The position numbers were made by a program, and so were the translations under genes. The notes under the pieces were generated by a model, which saw only the letters and a list, made by a program, of their open reading frames with translations, did not search any database and had not been told where the DNA came from. Shown piece by piece: positions 15,991 through 22,443 of a stretch of 33,965 bases of DNA; the stretch's first letter is position 1, and the number at the start of each line of letters is the position of its first letter. Origin of the DNA: Sulfitobacter sp. DFL-14 (GTDB lineage: Bacteria > Pseudomonadota > Alphaproteobacteria > Rhodobacterales > Rhodobacteraceae). Location: the NCBI RefSeq assembly GCF_003335585.1, contig NZ_QBFD01000039.1, positions 6,012-39,976 of the forward strand, written 5' to 3'.

Positions 15991-17161
15991 GGCTACGCCC
16001 CCATGCTTTCAGGATTTCGCGTTCGACTTCGTCGGTCACGCGCGAGACGGACTCGATCGCGCGCTCGTAAGTTCTGCGATTCACGTCGCGAGGCTCGACC
16101 TCGAAGATGCTCTGCTGGGTGTTCGCAGCATCACCCACGGCTGTTGATTTCAGGAACTCGGCAGACAGCACGGCATCCCCGAGGACTGTCCGAAGCAGAG
16201 ACGAAATCTGCACCTGCGGACCATCCGTATTTTCGTATCGGGTGATCAGAACTCGCACGAAGTTCAGTCCATGTTCCGGGGCGTGTGCCTCGACGACGCC
16301 CATTAGGTTGCTGGCCATGCCCAGAAAGCTCGCCAGCGACATGACATCGAGCATCGACGCGTTGAGCGGGATCAGGACCCCGGTCGATGCAAAGAGGGCA
16401 GAGATTACCGAGAAGTTCAGCTGCGGCGGGGTGTCAAATATCACCACATCATATCGGTTGAGGACGGGCTCAAGCGCTTCCCGGATGCGGCTATGGAACG
16501 TGGTTGCGCCGTGTCTGAAGCTCAGGGCGACCTCGAACTCGTACTCCATGATGTCCATGGATGCCGGGATCAGATCCACGGTCGGGAAGTTCGTTTTGCG
16601 AATGATCTCTGCTGCGGGCAGTGGATCATCGGATCGGATAAGATCGTATGAAGTCGGCATATCCGGATCGAGCTCGGGAGTAACCCCGAACAGGTTTGTC
16701 AGGCTTGCCTGGCTGTCGAGGTCGATCAGCAAGACCCGGTATCCGCGGAGACCCAGTAGTTGTCCTACATGGGCAACTGATGACGTCTTTGCCGAACCAC
16801 CCTTCAGGTTGAAGATCGTCAAGACCTGACAAGCCTCTCCCGGTCTTCTGTGCGGGTGTTCTTCTGGCTTGATCCTTCCAGTCTCGAGAAGTACGCGTTG
16901 TGCCTCGACCATCTCCTCTGCAGAGAAGCTACGGCGGTTGCCGCCCTCCAGAACACCTTCGGGGAAGCCTTCGAGGTTTGACACATGATGGCGGAAGGTG
17001 TTCTGATTAATGCGAAGAAGTTCAGCCGCTTCCCGCATGGCGAAGCGGCGGAGGCCCTTCTGAGCGTCCGGTGGGAAGGTTTCCTGCGCATGTTCACGCA
17101 ACCGACTGCCAAGCCGCTTGGACATGACTTCAAATCTCTGGGAGGCCCGTATCCCGTTCAT
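15980..17161 (-). CDS. repA: Plasmid partition ATPase RepA (ParA family)
   Basis: A 393-residue RepA: an N-terminal winged-helix region (LRRFAMREAAELLRINQNTF) for autoregulation, then a ParA Walker ATPase. The deviant Walker A KGGSAKTS sits at residues 120-127, followed by VLLIDLDSQASLTNLFG and VVIFDTPPQLNFS (Walker B). RepA and RepB position plasmid copies at division and together repress the operon. The frame can be opened from a TTG at 17191, but the ATG at 17161 has GAGGG 5 nt before it and is preferred. It is the first gene of repABC, overlapping repB by 11 bp. Upstream lie a DnaA box and repeated CTGATTT motifs. Confidence 0.95.
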   Translation of the reverse strand: MNGIRASQRFEVMSKRLGSRLREHAQETFPPDAQKGLRRFAMREAAELLRINQNTFRHHVSNLEGFPEGVLEGGNRRSFSAEEMVEAQRVLLETGRIKPEEHPHRRPGEACQVLTIFNLKGGSAKTSSVAHVGQLLGLRGYRVLLIDLDSQASLTNLFGVTPELDPDMPTSYDLIRSDDPLPAAEIIRKTNFPTVDLIPASMDIMEYEFEVALSFRHGATTFHSRIREALEPVLNRYDVVIFDTPPQLNFSVISALFASTGVLIPLNASMLDVMSLASFLGMASNLMGVVEAHAPEHGLNFVRVLITRYENTDGPQVQISSLLRTVLGDAVLSAEFLKSTAVGDAANTQQSIFEVEPRDVNRRTYERAIESVSRVTDEVEREILKAWGRSHGA

Positions 17162-17205
17162 CACTGCCCTCAAGTCTTTATTGTTTTGCAAAGCTTAACA
17201 GATAT

Positions 17206-17214
17206 TGTGGATAA
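17206..17214 (-). promoter_or_regulatory. DnaA box upstream of repA
   Basis: TTATCCACA on the minus strand is a perfect match to the strict DnaA box consensus, about 45 bp upstream of the repA ATG. It may tie repABC expression or initiation to host DnaA. A single 9-mer can occur by chance, but the place is telling. Confidence 0.5.
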
Positions 17215-17254
17215 ATCCAGACCAAACCGTTGAGTGGTCTGAGCGCGTTGAAGG

Positions 17255-17385
17255 CGCTGATTTCTGTCGACGGTAAACTGTTAAAAATCAGCGTCTTGGG
17301 CGACTGCGCTCTCACTCTTCTTCAACACCTCGTTGCCAGGGACGAAGTGACCACAAGATGTATTGTGAGTGCGTACAGAAATCAG
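17255..17385. promoter_or_regulatory. Repeated CTGATTT motifs upstream of repA (possible operator)
   Basis: CGCTGATTT (17255-17263) and AAATCAGCG (17285-17293) form a 9-bp inverted repeat. The 11-mer CTGATTTCTGT (17257-17267) recurs as its reverse complement at 17375-17385. Autoregulated repABC promoters carry RepA operators here, so these are candidates. The function is inferred from location. Confidence 0.4.
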
Positions 17386-17418
17386 TCGGCAGAATCGGAT
17401 GGACGATTCTCGGGGATG

Positions 17419-18303
17419 TCAGTCGAGCAACCCCAGCCTCCCGGCCCGCTCCAGCAGCATCTTGACCGAAGACGGCTGCCAGCTTGTCCGCCCGCGGGGC
17501 GTGCGCTCGCGCATCGCTTCGAGCCGGGTGCAAATCGCCTGAAGCGTGATGTCGGGGTCCGCGCCCTTGATGGCGGCGACGATGGCGGGCAGGCGGTCGT
17601 CGGTCTCGCGGCGGCCAGCCCGGGCGAGCACAGTCTCGGGCAGAAAGCCGTCGCGGACGTAGGCGTTGACCGCGCGCAAGAGACGGCTTTGGGTCCAGCG
17701 ACGCGGCTCGGGCAAGGGGCCGTTGATGATGCGCACCACGTCTTCCCAGGCCAAGTCGGGCCGCAACCGGCGGACATGGGGCACCCAGTGCTGGGCAGTC
17801 TCGTTCAGCCGCTCCATGTAGCCGTCTTGCCGCGCGAGCCGCACCTTACGCAGCGCCGCCGGATCACGGGCGCGTAAGCCCGGGTTCCCGCCGAGGCGGC
17901 CTTTGGTGCGCGCGCTGGCGAGGCCGGCCTTGGTGCGTTCCCGGATCAGGGCGCGCTCGAACTCCGCCGCAGCGCCCAAGACCTGCAACGTGAACTTGCC
18001 TTGCGGGGAGGCGGTGTCGATGGGGTCCTGAATGGAACGGAAGAACGCGCCTTTCGCTTCTAACCGCTCGATCACCTCCAGCAGATGCGACAAGGATCGC
18101 GCGAGGCGGTCAATCCGCACGACCACCAGCGTGTCGCCCTTGCCGATGCGCTCCAACACCCGCGCAAGCACTGGTCGCGCACGATTGCCGCCCGAGGCCT
18201 GCTCCTCATGGATCTCGACGCAGCCCGCAGATTTCAGGGCCTGCGACTGGGGCAGGGGGGTCTGATCCTCGGTCGAGACCCGAGCGTAACCAATCAGGGG
18301 CAT
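17419..18303 (-). CDS. Serine recombinase (resolvase/invertase family) with long C-terminal region
   Basis: A 294-residue site-specific recombinase. The catalytic domain is complete: GYARVSTEDQ with the nucleophile Ser10, VVRIDRLARSLSHLLEVIERL, and QVLGAAAEFERALIRERTKAGLA. Beyond residue 140 it does not have the short resolvase helix-turn-helix but about 150 further residues (LAWEDVVRIINGPLPEPRRW, WQPSSVKMLLERAGRLGLLD) suggesting a specialised DNA-binding part. Such proteins on plasmids often resolve multimers or invert segments. The ATG at 18303 is preferred to a TTG one codon upstream; no Shine-Dalgarno is visible. A small inverted repeat, CAAAAC-AATC-GTTTTG (18304-18319), touches the start codon and may be an autoregulatory site. 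Confidence 0.9.
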   Translation of the reverse strand: MPLIGYARVSTEDQTPLPQSQALKSAGCVEIHEEQASGGNRARPVLARVLERIGKGDTLVVVRIDRLARSLSHLLEVIERLEAKGAFFRSIQDPIDTASPQGKFTLQVLGAAAEFERALIRERTKAGLASARTKGRLGGNPGLRARDPAALRKVRLARQDGYMERLNETAQHWVPHVRRLRPDLAWEDVVRIINGPLPEPRRWTQSRLLRAVNAYVRDGFLPETVLARAGRRETDDRLPAIVAAIKGADPDITLQAICTRLEAMRERTPRGRTSWQPSSVKMLLERAGRLGLLD

Positions 18304-18408
18304 CAAAACAATCGTTTTGCAGGTTCATACATCGCTACTAAACGACCGATTACGCGTGATGGTGTCGTGATATCTGGGCTAGCGCCGCTCAATCGTCTTT
18401 CTCTCACC

Positions 18409-18458
18409 TTGACATTGGACCTCCTGCAAATGATATATCTAGCTAGATAGCTAGCTAG
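18409..18458 (+). promoter_or_regulatory. Promoter and operator of the toxin-antitoxin operon
   Basis: TTGACA (18409-18414) is a perfect -35, with a TATATC-like -10 at 18434. It overlaps a 20-bp near-palindrome (18439-18458) made of two CTAGCTAG units separated by ATAG. Phd-type antitoxins bind such palindromes to repress their own operon. The spacing of 19 bp is longer than ideal. Confidence 0.55.
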
Positions 18459-18468
18459 GTGAAGTGCG

Positions 18469-18711
18469 ATGTGGACAGTTCAAGATGCGAAAAACAAGTT
18501 CAGTGCGGTTGTCGATGCCGCGCTGGCAGGGACGCCCCAAGAAGTCACACGTCGCGGCAAGCCGGCGGTGGTCATCCTGTCTGCGGATGAATACCACAGG
18601 CTGGTTGATGGGGCCGTGAGAGCGCGCGAGAGTTTTGCAGAGCATCTGATGGCATTTCCTGGTGGGGATGTCCCGCGCGCCAAAGCCGCACCGCGTGACG
18701 TAAGCTTTTGA
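18469..18711 (+). CDS. Phd/YefM-family antitoxin
   Basis: An 80-residue antitoxin. The N-terminal Phd/YefM fold is clear (WTVQDAKNKFSAVVDAAL, then PQEVTRRGKPAVVILSADEY), which binds the operator palindrome just upstream. The C-terminal 30 residues (ESFAEHLMAFPGGDVPRAKA) are the flexible part that would wrap the toxin. Its stop overlaps the toxin start by one base (TGATG), the usual coupling. The pair stabilises the plasmid by killing or arresting cells that lose it. Confidence 0.92.
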   Translation: MWTVQDAKNKFSAVVDAALAGTPQEVTRRGKPAVVILSADEYHRLVDGAVRARESFAEHLMAFPGGDVPRAKAAPRDVSF

Positions 18712-19112
18712 TGTATATTCTCGACACCAACGTCATTTCGGCTGTGCGCCGCCCGGACCGTGCGCCTCAGGTGGCGGCCTGGTTGCGCGGGAAGGCCGAG
18801 CAGGACCTTTTCCTGAGCGTTATCACACTGGGTGAAATCGAGCGCGGCATCCGCCAGCAGGAGGGGCGCGATCCCGGTTTTGCGCGTGATCTTCGCTCCT
18901 GGCTTGATCGGACCGTCCTGCTGTTTTCAGACCGATTGCTGCCGTTCGATGCCGAGGACGCTCGCATCTGGGGCCGGTTGTCGGCAGAGGTCGGTCACGC
19001 AGGCGCTGATCTGATGATCGCGGCCTCGGCGCTGCGGCGTGCTGCAACCGTTGTCACTGGAAATGTCAGTGATTTCGCGCCGACGGGGGTGACGATCGAG
19101 AATCCGTTCTAG
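18711..19112 (+). CDS. vapC: VapC-like PIN-domain toxin
   Basis: A 133-residue PIN-domain RNase toxin. The catalytic acids are in place: D5 in YILDTNVIS, E in TLGEIERGIRQQ, and D in GADLMIAASAL, with the C-terminal VVTGNVSDFAPTGV block. PIN toxins of this kind cut tRNA or rRNA and stop translation. It is coupled to the antitoxin through a one-base overlap. The start is the ATG at 18711; a TTG just upstream is in frame. The module abuts a broken integrase whose similarity ends at about the same base as this gene, so it may have arrived with that break. Confidence 0.92.
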   Translation: MYILDTNVISAVRRPDRAPQVAAWLRGKAEQDLFLSVITLGEIERGIRQQEGRDPGFARDLRSWLDRTVLLFSDRLLPFDAEDARIWGRLSAEVGHAGADLMIAASALRRAATVVTGNVSDFAPTGVTIENPF

Positions 19113-19572
19113 GGTGCGCGTGCTTGCGTCTGATCCCGGCAAGCACCGTCGCGATGTGGCGGTTCTAGCGATCGAGGGCGAACCCGCGCTGAGCATAGTT
19201 CCACGCAAGGCCGGAGAGACGGCGGTCGATGGTGCTGACCGATAGGGCTGGGGAGGTGCCCGACCCTGAGGCGAAATCAGCGAGGTAAAGCCCGATCATC
19301 TCGGGCGAGGGGGGTAACGGCTCGGCGCCTTTCATCCGGCACCAGCGCGCAAAATGGGTCCAGTCCTTGGCATAAGCTTTCAGCGTATTATGCGAGGCGG
19401 CGGCGCAGGCGTAGTCCCGGGCAGTATCCACCAGCCGATCGAGGCTGCCAGTCCCGGCCATATGAGAGGGCAGGGCGATGCCGTCGCTTTCCTCTTGATC
19501 GCTCTCGTCGACGCGAGCATCATCAAGTTCATCAGAGTGCGCTGACGTCGTTTTCTCGATCTCTGAGGGCAT
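19113..19572 (-). pseudogene. Tyrosine recombinase/integrase, N-terminal fragment with nonsense mutation
   Basis: The frame from 19572 encodes the N-terminal SAM-like DNA-binding domain of a tyrosine integrase (NTLKAYAKDWTHFARWCRM, STIDRRLSGLAWNYAQRGFA). It stops at 19165 with TAG after ALDR. Past the stop the same frame continues in family-like sequence, NRHIATVLAGIRRKHA, so the stop is a point mutation. Similarity then ends at the border with the toxin gene near 19113. The catalytic domain with the R-H-R-Y residues is absent. The gene is therefore doubly broken, by a nonsense codon and by loss of its 3' two thirds. Its 5' end faces a putative recombination site and the DUF1403 gene. Confidence 0.8.
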
Positions 19573-19620
19573 TTTCCACTGAATCCGGCGATGAAATTGA
19601 ACTGTCGCTGAGCAAATTAC

Positions 19621-19655
19621 TTAACGTCCGATAATGCAAACTTATCGGACATTAT
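19621..19655. promoter_or_regulatory. 35-bp inverted repeat resembling a site-specific recombination core
   Basis: Arms TTAACGTCCGATAA (19621-19634) and TTATCGGACATTAT (19642-19655) match at 12 of 14 positions when inverted, with 9 perfect inner base pairs and a 7-bp spacer, TGCAAAC. That geometry suits a tyrosine recombinase core site, and the integrase remnant starts 49 bp away. TGTCCGATAA-type arms also resemble Tn3-family res half sites. A divergent-promoter operator is a third reading. Confidence 0.5.
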
Positions 19656-19728
19656 GGCAAAAGATAGAGTGAGGCGTTTTCTGTGCTATTTTCTGGAGAA
19701 AAGCGCCGCGATGGTTTAGGCTTCAGTC

Positions 19729-20613
19729 ATGACATTTGCCCGACCGGAACACTCCATCGACACAGACACTCTACCCCGGATGCCCGCCTGGGTCACCTCG
19801 GCACGGGTTGAAACCCTTGAAGATGTGGCGTTTTTGTCGGGCGCTGCGTTGAACCACTTGCATGTTGTGCTGGGATGCGCGGAGGTGCCCCAAGCCTTGT
19901 TGCGGGAGCGGCTCGCGCTGTGCGCAGCTGAGGCTTGTGTTGCGTTTTCTGGCCGACGGGAGCGGGCAGGGGAACTGCGCGATGCAGCGCACCTTCTGCG
20001 TCCCGGCGATCTACCCGGACCGGCAGGTGAAACCTATCTGATCTGGCGGCGCGCGGTGGAGCGGCCGGTGGCGGTCAAGGCTCTGGGCCGAGCCTTGTCG
20101 GCCTTCGAGCCGGGCCAGATCGCGACGTGGCTCGATGCGGGGGTGGGGGCGCCGGTCAAACGAGCAGCACTGGTGCTGGAAGCTGTTCTGCGCGAGGCGC
20201 CACGTGCTGACGAAGCTGCGCTGATCCTCGCGGATGCTGCACTCGCCCAGGCGCTTGGTTGGGATCATGTCGTGCCGCTGCTGGCGGCTGGCCTGAAACG
20301 TGCCGACCTGCGCAAGCAAGGCGACGAATTGAAGCTCGCCTGTCATCGGGCGCTCGTGTCATCGGCGGCCGAGGCCGTGCGTCTCTCCACCAACCTCGCG
20401 CGCCGGGCGGCGCATCTGAAGGCGGTCGCACCAAAGCTTCGGGCCAAGGGGGCGGCCGACGCCGTCGAGATATTCCTGAAACAGGACGCGGTCGCTCCCT
20501 CAGTCTTGCCTTTGCCGGACCGCGCGGCGCGGCGGCTCTGCGACCGGCTGGTCGATCTCGGCGCTGTGCGCGAACTGACTGGCCGCGACACCTTCCGGCT
20601 CTACGGGGTGTAA
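19729..20613 (+). CDS. DUF1403 family protein
   Basis: A 294-residue protein of DUF1403, a family largely confined to alphaproteobacteria and of unknown function. It is alanine- and leucine-rich and looks all-helical, with repeated blocks such as LSGAALNHLHVVLGCAEVPQ and FEPGQIATWLDAG. A C-terminal segment with PLPDRAARRLCDRLVDLGAV may be a winged helix. The ATG at 19729 has only a weak TAGG upstream. The scpB-like gene starts 2 bp after its stop, so the two are translated together. With the adjacent integrase remnant it looks like a mobile or plasmid-maintenance module. The family call rests on recognition of the overall pattern. Confidence 0.75.
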   Translation: MTFARPEHSIDTDTLPRMPAWVTSARVETLEDVAFLSGAALNHLHVVLGCAEVPQALLRERLALCAAEACVAFSGRRERAGELRDAAHLLRPGDLPGPAGETYLIWRRAVERPVAVKALGRALSAFEPGQIATWLDAGVGAPVKRAALVLEAVLREAPRADEAALILADAALAQALGWDHVVPLLAAGLKRADLRKQGDELKLACHRALVSSAAEAVRLSTNLARRAAHLKAVAPKLRAKGAADAVEIFLKQDAVAPSVLPLPDRAARRLCDRLVDLGAVRELTGRDTFRLYGV

Positions 20614-20615
20614 CG

Positions 20616-21212
20616 ATGGCCAAGGATCGCTCCGAGCCTGAATTTGACCGCGAGTTGTCCGACCTGCCGCCGGAGCTGCGCTGGCGCGAATGGATGCGGC
20701 GGATCGAGGCGGTACTGTTTGCCTCTGCCTCGCCTGTACCGCGCGAGGATCTGGCGCGCATAGTGGGGCAGGCGACCTCGGTTGATCTGCTGATCGAGGA
20801 TCTTGCCGCTGATCTGGAAGGGCGGGCGTTCGAGATTGCCATGGTCGCAGGGGGGTGGGTGTTCCGGACGCGGTCTGTTTACGCGCCTGCGATCCGCTCC
20901 GCAGCGGATGTCGGGGACCAGTTGCTGGACCTGAACGAGTTCGACGTCGCGATTTTGGCGGCCATCGCCTACCATCAGCCAATCACGCGCGATGGGCTGA
21001 AGGACATCTTCGGCAAGGAGATCGGTCGGGACCTGATCGGGCGGCTCCATGCACACGGTCTGATTGGAACTGGGCCGCGCGCGCCGCGTCGTGGTGCCCC
21101 CTATACCTTCGTGACCACAGACGCGTTCCTCGCGGCCTTCGGGTTGGAGAGCTTGCGGGACCTGCCGGATCCTGAACAGCTGAATGATGCCGGGCTGGCC
21201 GCGAGCGCCTGA
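20616..21212 (+). CDS. scpB: ScpB-family (SMC-Scp complex subunit) protein
   Basis: A 198-residue ScpB-like protein made of two winged-helix domains. Family blocks are RIEAVLFASASPVPREDLAR, IAMVAGGWVFRTR and LDLNEFDVAILAAIAYHQPI followed by TRDGLKDIFGKEI. Chromosomal ScpB works with ScpA and SMC in chromosome compaction and segregation. No scpA or smc is present here, so this plasmid copy either joins the host complex or has another partner, most likely the DUF1403 protein encoded 2 bp upstream. The ATG at 20616 is chosen because the MAKDRSEPEF start follows the preceding stop directly. The longer frame upstream is a shadow. Confidence 0.85.
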   Translation: MAKDRSEPEFDRELSDLPPELRWREWMRRIEAVLFASASPVPREDLARIVGQATSVDLLIEDLAADLEGRAFEIAMVAGGWVFRTRSVYAPAIRSAADVGDQLLDLNEFDVAILAAIAYHQPITRDGLKDIFGKEIGRDLIGRLHAHGLIGTGPRAPRRGAPYTFVTTDAFLAAFGLESLRDLPDPEQLNDAGLAASA

Positions 21213-21228
21213 AACTCACCGGGAATTT

Positions 21229-22239
21229 TTACAGCGCTTGCCGCTGCTGATCGAGCCGCGCGGCCGCCTGAACGAGATCCGCCAAATTCGGGCCAGCGGT
21301 GTTAGAGCAAGGCCCAGCTTTGGGCCGAGGCAGGACGGCATCGCTGAAAGATGTGACCAGTCCGCCCCAAGCTGGCGCAACCTGAGCGACGCGTTTCCAA
21401 TAAATGATCGCGGAACTTCTTCGCGTTCCGAACGGCGTCGATTGCCCGTCCGTCAATTGCCGAAACAGCTGATAGCGATCCCGATGAGAGAGGCGCGCGA
21501 TGGACATTGGCCGTCGACTAAATTGAAAGCAGGCTGATCCAAGAAGGTCCGGGAGTGATCGCCCCTCTGCCATTCGATGCCCTGATGCCTGCAGACGAAG
21601 CAGATCGTCGATCAGACGCTCAAGACGCCGAACCCCATTGGTGGCAGGACGGGTGCGTTTGCAGAGGGCCGCGCCGCACCAGGCGCAGTTCTGATGCGGC
21701 ACAAGACGCTTCTGGCTGAACGGAGCCAATCCTTGTCCGCAGGATGGGCACCTGTCCCGAAGTCGGCAGCCGTGGCGAAAGCAAGAAACGCGTGTCGCGA
21801 GGCGCCAGTCTCGGCGAAAATAGGGCGTTTCGTCTTCCGCCAGACAGGCCGGGCAGAATTGCAGCCAGGTCGCCTGCGTCTTTGGTGCGCAACTCTGCTG
21901 AGGCGATGCCCGCAGGGGCAAACGCAGCACGGCCAAAGGGTCGGGAGCATTAGTCAGAGCCGTTATGTCTTCCAGAGGTATGTGGGTATGCTCTTCCAAA
22001 AGCTGCAGGATGCGACCGGGCAATGCCCGATCAAGCCGCGCCGACCAGTTCTCACCCGGCGCTTCGAGAAGCGCACCAAAATAGTGCGGAGGTATGCCGT
22101 TTGCGTAAGCGAGGCGGTGCAGCCAACTCGACAGAAGTTCACCTGGTGCGGGCATAATGCTCATGGGCCAACGGTTTCCCGCCGCACTTTCATACCGCTC
22201 TGCAGGTGTGACGGAGATCCCGGTCGGCCCAAACCTCAT
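21229..22239 (-). CDS. tniQ: TniQ family protein
   Basis: A 336-residue TniQ, the target-selection or resolution accessory of Tn7-like and Tn5053-like transposons. The N-terminal block PAPGELLSSWLHRLAYANGI is typical. A zinc-ribbon region follows, with CPACLAEDETPYFRRDW, HGCRLRDRCPSCG and a third Cys pair, CAWCGAALC. No tniA or tniB transposase gene is present. Upstream, a short frame ending VPLSRRRNSALRHEMT overlaps the tniQ start by 4 bp (ATGA), as tniB does in intact modules, and is cut by the Tn3 end at 22290. The gene is therefore an orphan from a damaged transposon and probably non-functional in transposition. No cas genes accompany it. Confidence 0.85.
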   Translation of the reverse strand: MRFGPTGISVTPAERYESAAGNRWPMSIMPAPGELLSSWLHRLAYANGIPPHYFGALLEAPGENWSARLDRALPGRILQLLEEHTHIPLEDITALTNAPDPLAVLRLPLRASPQQSCAPKTQATWLQFCPACLAEDETPYFRRDWRLATRVSCFRHGCRLRDRCPSCGQGLAPFSQKRLVPHQNCAWCGAALCKRTRPATNGVRRLERLIDDLLRLQASGHRMAEGRSLPDLLGSACFQFSRRPMSIARLSHRDRYQLFRQLTDGQSTPFGTRRSSAIIYWKRVAQVAPAWGGLVTSFSDAVLPRPKAGPCSNTAGPNLADLVQAAARLDQQRQAL

Positions 22240-22289
22240 GTCATCTCGTGACGCAAAGCCGAATTGCGGCGCCTCGAGAGAGGCACATA
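22236..22289 (-). pseudogene. Possible C-terminal remnant of tniB
   Basis: Seventeen codons read towards tniQ (ending VPLSRRRNSALRHEMT) and stop in an ATGA overlap with the tniQ start. In Tn5053-type modules tniB lies directly upstream of tniQ. The frame is cut off at the Tn3 inverted repeat. The identity is inferred from position and coupling, because the piece is too short for a sequence-based call. Confidence 0.35.
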
Positions 22290-22329
22290 GGGGTAGATTC
22301 CGGTAGGGGGCAGGATCGTATCACAAGGC
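22290..22329 (+). repeat. Left inverted repeat of the Tn3-family transposon
   Basis: Forty bases starting GGGGTAGATTCCGG and matching the right repeat at 25847-25886 in inverse orientation at 39 of 40 positions. Confidence 0.92.
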
Positions 22330-22443
22330 CCTGACACCCCTTTCTCTCCTCCATTTTGAACTCTGTGCCGCCTTTGTGGTGGCGATGATCGCGGTGCGTC
22401 CGTTTGGGAGCCGTGACGGTGGCAAGAAATAGGGCTGATTACT

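Noticed and set aside
21229..22239. CRISPR-associated (Tn7-like) transposon because of tniQ
   Set aside because: No cas gene, repeat array, tnsB or tnsC homologue is present in the window; only the tniB-like remnant adjoins it.
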